Positions 23,708 through 35,600 of a stretch of DNA of 64,000 nt are shown in pieces. This DNA comes from Cubamyces lactineus. Taxonomy: Eukaryota; Basidiomycota; Agaricomycetes; Polyporales; Polyporaceae. Position 1 is the stretch's first letter; each line of letters begins with the position of its first letter. The stretch is taken from NCBI GenBank assembly GCA_022376465.1, contig JACDTU010000012.1, positions 1,178,001 to 1,242,000 on the forward strand, given 5' to 3'. The notes under the pieces are model-generated. The model was not told the origin of the DNA and did no database searches. It worked only from the letters and a program-made list of their open reading frames with translations. Position numbers and translations under genes: made by a program.

Positions 23708-26700
23708 ATGTCGGTCATCGACGTCCGTCTTGAACGCCATTCCTTGGCATTCAACCAGGATCTTTTGAAAGAAATCAAGTCGCAGCCGCTACCTTTCTCC
23801 TATTTCGAACGCTCGCTCAGCAATCCCGCTTTGGAGTTCCTAGACTTCGTGCGGCAAATTGAACCCGAACCACACCTCCTCGATTATTTATTCAGTGGTC
23901 AGTGAGGAGTGTCTCATCCTTGGCCTCTGTCCTCATCTCGCACATGCAGGCATCGCCAAAGAAGCACACGAAACCGTTGTCTCGAAGATCTGCCAATCAT
24001 TTCCAACGTCTGCTGGCGACTTCGACAACTCCGTTCACGCTCTACTCCTATCACATCTTGCTGTTTCTTTGTTCCTCCCGTACGAGCGAATGTCGGATGC
24101 ACCACCCTCTTTAGTTGCTTCACGCAAGGCCGCCTTTGAATATGCTCAGCTTCTCAGAACGATTTCCAGCATGCGCTTCTTCGAAAGTCTCGTAGAAAGA
24201 GTCGACACGTCGACACGCACCATCCCGAGCCGATATACACAAATGCAGCGCAGATCGTCATCGTCCGCTACTCCGAGTTCTCCCGTGGACCAGGTTGTAT
24301 TCGCCAGAAGCGGTTATGATGTTCCCACTTCGGCATTTGAAGCTCGTACTATGACGGAGGACATCCTACAAGAGGTACGAAGCATTCTGAAGGTCAGTGC
24401 AGAAGTGCCTATACGCATGTCATCGGTATATCTGCTGACACATGTCCAGTGCTTCTTGGATTGCCTACGAGAGCAGATTAATGTTGACTTTTTCCAAAAC
24501 GCATACTGCTCCCTCCATCCTGACGTCTATACTGCCGACGGCGTCAACGTAGCGCGCCCCGCCGGAGTCGATACCGAGGCCCTCATACCGTCAGCACATG
24601 TGATCAAGGCTAATCTGCACATCGAGGGCATTCAAAGTTTTGGGGAGTGGGAGATCTTGACGTCGTCGCGCGCAATGCGTGATCTTCGTAAGGCTCGCAA
24701 AGAGGATGCGAAGAAGTTTGAGATCATTGTCAAGAAGATCCGGTGGGTGTCACCGTCGTCAACAGTCCTCTACGTACTAATGGAATGTATCTAGCGAGTT
24801 GTCTCGAGGCCATTTCTCGGACGATAATCACAAGAGGCTCTCAGGTCCAAATATTGGTGTTCCAATCTATGAGGCGAAGATGTCGCGTGACTTGCGTTTG
24901 GTGGTGAGGAAACCCCCTCGGCGACGTATAAACAATGTTTTACCGTCATTGTTACACAGTACCAGATCGACTGCATCGCGGACCTCGAGAACAGCGTACG
25001 TTTCTATGACGTCTTATGTGTAGAGCTTCTCAATGAATCGGTCCCCTTCAACACAGGGCCAGAAACAGGCCATACGGATCTTTGGCGTATACACACACGC
25101 TCAACTTGAGCGACGCTTCTGGGATGCTGTAAGCCGCAACCTCGAGAACAAAGATCTCGAGTACCACAAGCGGTAAGGCCCACCTCATTTCTAATTCCAG
25201 GTTCTTGTAGGCTGACAGTCGCGCGCATCGTTCTCTGCGACAGGCGTCAATACCGCGATCGCGCGACTTATCGTAGAGGCGACAATGTTGTCGCACCGGG
25301 CAAATTTCCTCCCTTGACGGAAGAGGACGTGATGTCCTTACCGACAGACCTGGGCAAAGAACAGATGCAGGAAGTAAGAGCTATTATTCTACTCGTATCT
25401 CCGCATTCTGACGTTGGATATATCCAAACAAAGCTGCGTTCTCATGTGTAAGTAGGAAAATATTCTTGGGTAGCTGATAGCATGCTCATCAGTCTCCGGG
25501 CGCAGCCTCGATGGATATGTCAATTTCTCGAAGGTGGCCAGATTCACTTGATTCGTTGATACTATTCTGACACCGGTATTAGGGCCTTCTCAACAGTACT
25601 GCTCCATCGTGCAACTCTATAGGACGGTATAACTGATTGGGGCGCTTGTAGGTATCTGGGCGGAGCAGAATGTGGCTCATGTCTTCGATGTCTCGTATGT
25701 CGTCTAGTGATCCTCTGATTTGAGTTTGACTTGAATGGGCCGTTTACAGAACACGAGAAAAGGAAGTCATCGACTATACGTCGTCGTGCATTGTGATAGG
25801 TACGGAGGCCTACACTCAGACATATGCCCGTTACTAATAATCACACGTAGGTCGCAGCGGAACTGGGTATGCTCGTCTTCGATTCGCGGGTCTCTTGGTG
25901 ACTTGGGTGCTGAACGGTGAGATACAGGAAAACTACGACGATGATGTTCAAGATGCTTGGTATAGAACAAGCGTGGAAAGCGCTCGATGATGGCACACCG
26001 AAGCCACGGCAGCTCTTCGTCACCCAATCTCGGGTGCTTGCTGAGAAGGTCGAGGAGTACTACGGGAAGCTGCTACAATCGTTCGATCTGGCGCAACGCT
26101 CTTATGCGGAGTTGAAGACGATTGCGACGTCGCAAGCAGCAACGCGGCACGAACGTCTGGTCAATTTCGACGAGGAAGTGTACTGGCGCGCCGACCTACC
26201 TAAACGATACGGTGCCTTGACCAGTGGCCATTTCCCCATGTTCCTGACTTTTGATCATGTGAGGATATGCCATTTGATGCTGAAATGCCGTTGCGCTCAG
26301 ATGAGTTATAGCTCTCCCGTTTACTCGAGAGCGAGTTCCAACACATGGCCGCCGAAGCGGAGAAGCAGGACGGTACTAGACGCGCCCTACAACAAGCGTC
26401 TAGGCGCCCAGGACGCCCGACACAGCAGTCAAGCGAACATGACAAGATCCTAGACTACAAGACGTTCCTGGGTACTTACTGGGATCATCTCCCGCAGTAC
26501 AAAGGACTAGGCAAGTGTACCTAATCACCTGTCAGCCGACTCCGAGTATGGTTCTGACGATCAGCCTCCATCTTGCAGACCCGGCACTAGTCTTCAGTGA
26601 ATTTCTTGGTTGGTCTTTATTTCCCGTCTGCTCGCACCGTGTTGTAATCGTTCCCTCTGTCCCTACAATATAGGTGTGATCCAAGGTTCAGAGGAAGCTC

Positions 26701-29700
26701 TGAATAGCGAACATGGATATCTCGACGAGGACTCGTATTATGGACGTCGCGGGTCTGTAGCCATGTCAAGTGCGCAGCGTGAATCAATCTACGAGTCGTA
26801 CCTACGCTATCGGAAGATGAAAAGGCAGCTTTGGCACCGTGACGCCGCAGATAGGTGGGCGTTGACTCTCTCGCGCTTGCATGAAGCTCACGCGATCCCC
26901 AGAGCGTTCGAATTGGTAGGATTGCTGAAGGACAAGGGGTTACCTGGACTGCCCGTGGACTTCCTGTACGTGACTTGAATGATCTACATCTAGCTATCAC
27001 ATGCTTCATCTCTTGTCTAGTTACGTCGACGAAGCACAGGACAATCTGCTTGCCGACACGTTCAGTGAGTGTTCTCCGGTTCGATCTTGAACTTCAGGTA
27101 TTCATATGTGTCATAACGTAGTCCTTCGCACCCTCTGTCCCAACGTCCATGGCATGTTTTGGGCAGGTGACACGGCTCAGACGATTTCCGCGGGAAGCGC
27201 GTTCAAATTCAGCGAGCTCAAGGCCTTCCTATACAGGCTCAGCCAGGTAATCACAGCTGCCTCTCTTGTCATCTTGAACAACCATTGAACATTTTGCTTA
27301 GAATTCGATGTCTGCGACTTCTGTGAAGGCCGCGCCTTCTAACCCCGAGATCTTCCACCTCACCATAAACTATCGTTCACATCGGGGGATCGTGGATTGC
27401 GCGGCATCTGTTGTGGATTTGATGATTCGATTCTGGCCGAGTACGGTGGACCCCTTGCCAGCAGAAGAGGGGACAATGCCGGGACCCAAACCTATATTCT
27501 TTCGGAATGTTGATTGCGAGCAATTCTTGCTCGAGGATTCGTAAGTGTATCGTGAAGTGTACAATTGGTCACAATGCCCTTCGATCCTAATTCAGTCTGC
27601 GCTTCAGTGGTAGTGCTATTGAATTCGGAGCACACCAATGTAGGCCTTTCTACATGCATATGGATTAGCCTAACGCTGACGGTGCATCTTTGTTTATACT
27701 TTTACTCTGATTTGTGTAGGCATTCTGGTTCGTGACGATGCGGCTAAGGAAAGGCTTCGTTCTCGAGTTGGAAAATTGGGGATCATCCTGTGAGTAAATA
27801 CTGCCGTCAATGCCTCAGCCTAATCTCACCATGGCTGTCAGGACGATTCAAGAGAGCAAAGGCCTTGAATTTGATGACGTATGTCTAAGCAGTCTATTGC
27901 TCATGATTTGGACATGATCATTGACTTGGGGGGCTCGACCTGATTACCGTGTTCAGGTGCTTCTATATGATCCCTTTGCCGACTCCACAGTGGACGAAAG
28001 GGCGTGGCGCATCGTCCTCACTGATGTTGCCCATGAATTCGCTCCTGACTTCGACGAAACTCGCCATAACGGGATCTGCCGGGAGGTAAGAGACCCTGAC
28101 ATCACCCCAACGGACTGCGCTAACAGCCTGCTTAACTGTTAGCTCAAGTTCCTATATGTCGCCGTGACACGAACTCGGATGAATCTCTGGATTGTGGATT
28201 CGTCCGGTGGACAGCATCCCATGCTCGTAAGCCGTCTCCTTCCAGATATAACAGTTATATAATTGCTGACATACCCTAGCGTTTCTGGAGGAATGCCGGC
28301 GTGGTTGAGGAACATGCTCCGGGGGATCCCATCCCGCGACTCGCCGTTTCCTCTAGCAGAGAAGAATGGGCAGACATCGCTCGGGATCTCTTCCACAAGC
28401 AACAGTACTTTGAGGCCGAACTGGCGTTTGATCGCGCTGGCCTGGCAAAGGAACGACGAGTCGCTCACGCATACTACCTGCGGGATCTTGTTCATGCTTC
28501 GCCTTTTAATGGACGGACTGGAAGTCGCGCGACATCTCCCCGCTACGTCCGTGCCGGTGACGCCTTCTTCCAGTCAGCTCAAGAGGCGCTTGGCGTAGAT
28601 GATCAGCAGAGCTACTATCGCATCGCTGGCGATTGCTATGGCAAGGGTCGGCAGTATCGCGCAGCGGCGGAGGCGTTCTATGCTGCTCGCGACTACGGCG
28701 AAGCTGCGAAGCATTATCGCGCAGCGGGGATGTTCGACGAGGCGCTCAACGTCATCGAGCACCATAAAGGAGACGTCCAGCGCTCTGTCGTAGATGGGAT
28801 CATCGCCGTGGCGAAGATGCAGTATCTCCGGGAGAACGAAGTCGAGTACGTAGTAGGCCTGCTTTGTGAGGTCATCCATGCTGAACGTAATGTCAGGAAA
28901 GCGTGCACTCTTTTCGACTCTGAAGACGAGGCATTGGAGTACATGGCTAAGCATGGCCTAGAGACTCCTCGCGCCACTCTTCTTGAGAGTCTCGGAAGGT
29001 TTGCGGAGGCCGCGGAATGCCAGCTCATCGACGGCAAGGTGCTGGAAGCCGTCCAGCTGCTCCTTCGTGACCACCACAATCCGGCTTCAATCTCACGAGC
29101 CAAAGATGTAGTGCTCACCGGACTCTGGACTCATTTCACCTTTCGGAATCCGATGGTGGGCCCACAAGTTTCGCCAAAGAAGAGCGACGTCGTGCAAGAC
29201 CTCCTACATACATCGGTCAAACTTCGGGATCTTCAGGTTGGTGGGACATCTGATGAGGTAGGGGCTCCGCTGTCTCTCAACCGTAATCCTCGCTGAATAT
29301 GCCATGATAGCTTGATATGTTTCAAGCTATCTCTCAACACAACGTCGTGCGCCTCTTCCCGCTGAGTCATACGTTCTCTCAGTCGCACAATCTCGCAGCG
29401 GAGCTTCTTTGTCTGGACCACCTCTTCGCTAAGCTCCCTGAACTGCAGCCTGTACCTCTATCCGGAATCGCGGCTTGCTTGAAGACTTTCCTGCGATATT
29501 CTCGTATTCTGCAACACCTCGCGTGCACTTCTGATCCTGTCGAGAGCGAAACGCTCCAGAAGTTGTTCTCATTCTCCAAGTTCGACAAAGAGCATTGTTT
29601 TCTTTCCATCGATAGCGTACTATTTTCCCAACTTGTTCAAGACCATCTGGAGGTCAAAAGGAACACTCTTGGATGGGAGGGAATATTGGTTCCTCAGTGG

Positions 29701-32135
29701 GAGCTGGAGAAGGCCGTCAAGAAGTTCTTGCGAAAACGTCTCGGGGACGTCGTCACGGAGGAGAATAAACTCTGTCACAATCTACGCTCCATACAACCAT
29801 GCCTCCCCTTCATCGCGATTGGACGCTGCCCGCGTTATAATTGCCCTAATCACCACCCAGTCGCGGGAGAGTTCTTGGATGCCCACAATGCGCTCGTGCG
29901 GATCCATATCCTACAGATTATGATATATCACCAACTCTACGCTTCCAACGTTGACTCATTTGGTCTATTCGGGCAACAGAGGTGAGCGTGAGTCTATACG
30001 CATGCGTTGAACATCGGGGTCAACAAAAATCGCAGAGCATGGCTTCGTCGCCTCTATGAAGCACTATACCCGGCCCACTTCAAGCTTGGTTCTATTCATG
30101 TACTCAAGACTACGTTGATACCAGAGCTTACAGAGGGACACTCTATTGTCACGGTATGGGTGAGAGACTTCCTGAACCAGTTACGCCCCGGACGAGACAG
30201 GCAGCCGTCTTTGCCTTTCCTCAGTGGCCTCATTAGGGTCACGCGCATCGCCATGCTCTTTGACCCCCGAGTAGCGTCAAGCGATATGCACCGGATCCCG
30301 TGCATGAATCCCAGATCACATTGGAGAGTTTCGTCCTTATGGAGGGACGGAATCTACGTCGTACACGACCTCATGTCTATGGTACAAGGAAATCACGTTC
30401 ACGCATTGGATAGCGGCATCCTCTTTCTTCAGTAAGTAATTGATCCCTTTGACACACAGCTTATGGTAACGTCGCTTCGCTTGCAGCCACGTCGTACAAA
30501 GGAAGCTTCCCATCGATATAACCGTTCTCTGCGATCTCATGGACCATCTCTGCGGATGTCTGGTCGCTGCAATGCGCTTCAGAACGAGAGCGAACCTTCA
30601 TGATGTCACTCTCCCAAAGAGCTGGATTTTGCGCATCGTTCAGGACGACCGCATACTCAGGAATCAGTCGGTAGATCTATGGAAAGGCTATCACCAGGGC
30701 TTTGCTACGCTGCTTCAGCAAGTCTACACTGGTCAAGGGGCAAGTGAGTGTCGTCGATGAGTCGCTTCGAATGCTGCCACTCGTACTCACGGAGATGTAG
30801 GCTATCTTCTTGTCTCCAACAGGACTCTTGAAGATCCGGGGAACAATATCACCCGCAATATCCTTGTCGCGCGCATGTGCGTTTTCAAGCTGCCATGGGC
30901 GTCATATACTAATGAAAATGCTCAACTCGTCATTCAGATGCAGGAATTTGTGTCTTTGTACGTTGATTGTACTGAATCCATCAGATATCGCGTCTGACGT
31001 GTACTAATACTAGGGGCCCTCAATTGTCGATCTTCTTCAGTACAGCAGGATGTGATGAGATTCATATCAACTATCGGGCATTCTCATCCAGTCAGCTCGC
31101 TCATCGCCCCGTTCGTATTACTTCCATCTCATAGTGACATTGGCCTACTGAATGCTTTACATAGATATGTCTACGCCAAATCTTGGGGCGGGCTCGTCAG
31201 AGCTGTCTGTGCGTCAACCACTGGCTCCGACTTGGACGAGATGATCCACCTATGCCACTATGCGGAACCGACTCGGGGCGGCGAATTCCCACACGTGCGA
31301 CGTGTCGCCTTTTCTCGAAACGATGGTATCCTCGCTGCGTTGAATATCAAGGAACCGCTACCATTCGCCTCAGACCAAGTGCATGCAACCTCTGTACCCG
31401 GACCTGCGTCGCGGTCTCTATCACGACAACCATCTGGCCCTCCAATTCTCCAGCCCAGTGAGCCAGAACCTGCTGTCAGCCTGCAGAACGATTCTACCGT
31501 AGACGTTGAGGAGCATGAAGATGCCCATCTATCCGCAGTCGAGCTGCAAGCTGCTATCAAGATCGCAGAGGTCTTTCAGCGGTACCGGGAACGCACCGAG
31601 GCCAAGCGTGATGCACTGGACGAAAAGCGGCGTCGCATATCTTCGTGTCTCCTTGAACAAGCGCAGGGTCTTTCATGGTCGAGTTCACTCGCTCGTCTCC
31701 TCTTCCTTGGAGCTATGTCGCACGTCTATCTCAGCATCGAGTGCACGTTGGATCTTCTAGACGATGCAGAGGCTCGCACGAAAGAACGACTCAAAGTTGT
31801 CAACCATCAGGAGCTTGAGGAGGTGCAATCGACGTTGCATTGTCTATCGTACGTTATATGATCTCCGTATCGGCTAGTGGAGTAATGTGTGCTGAAATGA
31901 CTGGGACTCGGATTCCAGGCAATATCAGGACGATGCATCGCAGCTCCAGCAAGATTGCAAATTCCCGGAGGGCTCACGCGACGAGATCACAGCCGACTCA
32001 GTCATAGGACGTGCACACCGCTGGGCTGTTTTTTCAAGGAAGCTAGAGGAAGAATTGCAGACAGTGTTCGGATGGCGTGAGGACATGGACATGGTGACGA
32101 AGATGACCCGGTCTGGCGCGGTTGAAGCCCTTTGA
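23708..32135 (+). CDS. TRANK1-like superfamily 1 helicase with RelE-like, TPR and CCCH modules, tandem copy 1
   Basis: This long multi-exon gene encodes a UvrD/TRANK1-like helicase whose role in fungi is unknown. The start MSVIDVRLERHSLAFNQDLL is at 23708; the stop TGA is at 32133. In order: a helical N-terminus; a compact module (FGEWEILTSSRAMRDLRKAR to YEAKMSRDLRLVYQIDC, 24,634-24,990) resembling the RelE/ParE fold; Walker A RSGTGKTTT split over a 16-nt exon (25851-25866); QLFVTQSRVLAEKVEEYY; Walker B VDEAQD (27028-27042 region); GMFWAGDTAQTIS; NYRSHRGIVDCA; QESKGLEFDDVLLYD; and motif VI FLYVAVTRTRMNLWIVD (near 28,150-28,200). TPR-like repeats follow (YYRIAGDCYGKGRQYRAAAE), then a C-x8-C-x4-C-x3-H finger (29800-29856) and a charged helical tail with an IQ-like stretch (AAIKIAEVFQRYRER). 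The helicase motifs look complete. More than fifteen short introns are implied, so exon ends are approximate. Confidence 0.85.
25851..25866 (+). other. 16-nt microexon encoding the Walker A loop, copy 1
   Basis: The sequence is flanked by an AG acceptor (cacgtag) and a GT donor (gtatgc). Joined to a preceding G and a following G it encodes RSGTG, and the next exon from 25928 supplies KTTT. The second tandem copy has an exon of the same length and phase. Confidence 0.8.
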
Positions 32136-32686
32136 GTTTGGTACTAAGTAGTCGGAGCGCCGGTAGCACTTGATGTACGAATAGTAGCTGGGTATAGTGT
32201 GCATTTGTAGGACCCCTTGTGCACACGCTCTGTAGCAACGATTTTCAAGTTTGACCGCTCTGATAAGTGATGACCTACAAGTTCAAGCCGGACTTGCGCA
32301 ACTGATCTTTGAACGATTCCAGCATGTGGCTGTGCTACGAATCCGGGACACGGCGCTAGTTGTCTCTCTTGAATTCGAACGAGGTTGAACGTCCCACTAG
32401 TACTGCCTTCGGCTCTTCAGGTTTCGTGTCCAGCTCCTCGGCATCTTAGGACGTGGACGCGGCCTTTATCTCAGCTCGGGAGGGAAGTTGATCTCTTACA
32501 GGTCTCTGTACCTGTACGCGTTGAGCCTCGCCGTGCGCCGCGGCGCTGACCCGGGTTCGCCGGCTTTTGCCATAGTTCAGGCGGCCAAAGCCTCATTGCC
32601 GATACATTCAGTTATCCACGCGAGCGGACGCCGCTCGTCGTTTCGTACAACGACCACACTTGTCAGAACGATAGGTCTGCTTTTCT
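32136..32686. promoter_or_regulatory. Spacer between the tandem helicase genes
   Basis: This 551 bp spacer presumably holds the terminator of copy 1 and the promoter of copy 2. I see no repeat remnants or transposon ends that would mark the duplication boundary. Confidence 0.4.
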
Positions 32687-35600
32687 ATGACTAGTGATCA
32701 ACATTCTCGCCCAGAGGGTTGTCGCGTCTCAGAGGCTGCGCCAGCTTTGCTAGACGCGACACTGCTGCACGACGAGCTGGTTGTTAGGGATGCTATCAGC
32801 GCCCTCGAGAGCCACCTCGTTGTTTCAGCAGGATCCATCGATGAAGCTATCTACGAGCTCTTCTCTGTTCCGAACTGTTTGGAGTATACACTCTCAGGTA
32901 AAACCTTGATATTCGACTCTAGGAACTCGAGTCGCACCACTGACAATCTCTGGAATCCTTGTAGTGATCGGTGATGGAGCCTTTTCTCACATCCATCAAG
33001 CCCTCCTGTACGATTTCCCTGACACTGCGACGTGCTTCGTGTCATCGCTTCAGGCGAAACTATTGGAACGCTTCTCGCTCTACCTCCTCTTCCTCCCTTA
33101 CCCTGATCTCGCACGTGACCAACCTCAGTTTCTTACGGCTCATAGAAGGCACGTCGAGTTAGCCGCCCCTCTTCTCCGGGTACTCACCAACTTGAGAACA
33201 CGCCTTGGAGATGCTAGCGCCACAATGGAGCCCGAGCAAGACGACACGGAGGAATTCGGAGATGTGTACTTTGTTGTCCGCAAGAAAGGAAAACATCAGA
33301 GGCGAAAGTCGAAACGCTCGAACTTCGTTGCACCCAGCGATCTCAAGTTGTTCGTCGATTATGGAGCTAGTGTACCAGCCACATCGGAGGAAGCGAATCA
33401 GACGATAGCGAGCATCCTGGACAATCAGAAGACCATTCTACAGGTCAGACAAACGCATTCGTATGGTTGACCGTCCTGACAACCTTGACGGTATGATATA
33501 GGATTACCTCAACGCGTTCAGAGACCCGCATTTGGCCTCCATGATTAGAGCAATGTATATCCCTATGCGTGCTTTGGCGCCCCCAAAATCGCCGGCTACA
33601 GTGGAACGACTGGAGAACATTCCGGACACTCCCGAAGCAGAAAACGATGAGCAGACGTCCGCATACCCTCTCGTTCAGCCAATGAAAGCCGCCTTGTACT
33701 TCGATAGCGCGGACGGCTTCGGAGAATGGCGCATCCTGATCTCAACCCGTGCGGATCGGGATCTCCGCCAAGCTCGTAACAAGAACCCCAAGCTGTTCAA
33801 AATCATCATCAAGAAAATCAAGTACGTAGCTTCGCTTCATCGTGATTGTATAAAACTCATATACCCTACTATAGGGAGTTGTCCAGAGGGCACTTCTCCG
33901 ATGACAATCAGAAGCGTCTCACAGGGCTCGATGTGGAGATTCCCATATACGAGGCAAAGATGACGGGCGATACTCGCTTGGTGGTGCGTTTAACTCGGCC
34001 TTGGTTCCAAGTCTACGCTGATGCGACACTCCTTGTAGTATCAAGTGGATTGTGTGCCGGAGTTTGAAAGCGATGTGAGTCTGATTGTAGTGTTCCTCTC
34101 ACGCTGCGTACATTTCGTGTTAATCATAATCCCTAGGTGGAGCGACAAGGTTGGTGAACTTAGCTTGTCGTTTAAGGCGTTTATTCTGAATATCCATCGA
34201 CAGCCCTCAGGATCTTCGGCATCTATACGCACGCACAGCTCGATCGCAGGTTCTGGGACTGCATGAGTAGGCAGTTGGAACGTAAGGGCGCTGAATACCG
34301 GAAGCGGTTCGTTTCTAAAACCTCTCAGATCAAGGGTGTAGCTAATAACTGGGGCAGGTGTACATATCGCAACCGTCCCCAAGTTACGGGCGACAACGTC
34401 GTGACGCCCGCATCTTGGCCCTCTCCTGAAAAGCCGGTCGCTTTGGAAAAGCCTATAGCATTCTCGGATCTGCGAAAGGAAGATCTCGAAGAGGTAGTAC
34501 ACCTCACTATTCTCATTGTTGATGATGCTCAACAGCGCGATCTAGCTCCATTCACTCCTTGTGTACGCTGGCTTGTTCCTCGTCGTTCTTCCTTCCCTAA
34601 CCATCCTCTGGCATATTTCCGCTAGCCTCGAGAAGTTTGTGACGTTCTCACAGGTAAGCACCTCCTCCGCTTTCCCTTGTGTCATTGACCGACAACATCA
34701 CAGGCCCTGCTAAACAGTGAGACCCGTGTGACCGTTGTATGTTATCTTCGTGACCAACAGTATCGCAGGTATCCTTGCAGACAAAGACGTCGCACACGTC
34801 TTCGATGTCTCGTGAGTACTCGTATCCACTCTGTACGCCCAACAATTGATCATTTTTGGTAGCCTCCACGAGAAGAAGATTATCGAGCATCCATCGTCAT
34901 GTTTCGTGCTCGGTAAGTCGTGTATCTGGCTTGTAAATGCGACCATTCTCATGACAAACGCCCTGCCAATAGGAAGGAGTGGCACTGGGTATGCATATCT
35001 TCGCCTGCTTTGCGTCCAAATACACTCATTTATGTAGCAAAACGACAACGATGCTGTTCAAAATGCTTGGGATCGAGCGCTCATGGGAGAGCCATCGCGA
35101 TACAATGGCGAAGCCACGTCAACTGTTCGTCACTCAATCTCGTGTTCTCGCGGAGAAGGTCGAGGAGTACTTCACGAAACTTTTGGATTCCCTCGCAACG
35201 GCCAATCAGTCTGCGACCGAATTGTCCCAGATGGCTGCGCGGAAGAAGACAAGAGAGGATCAAGGCCTAGTCGACCGCGATGAGGAAATCTACTGGCGCG
35301 GCGACCTTCCTAAACGCTATGGTGCGTTGAAGGAGGAGCACTTCCCTATGTTCCTCACGTATGACCACGTAAGTCTACTGGATTCGTCCTGCCACATACT
35401 GCTGAATTTGTTGATACGACTGATATTGACGACTGTGATCACTCAGGTGTGCCGGCTGCTTGAGGCCGAGTTTCACTACGCGGAGAACGCCAAGCGCAAG
35501 GACGCAGCCGTCTCTAGAGCGATGCAAGATGTGCTGGAGCTACGAGACCCTCAGGACACAGATTGTGTTGTATCAAACGACTACATGCAACAGCGCCGCG

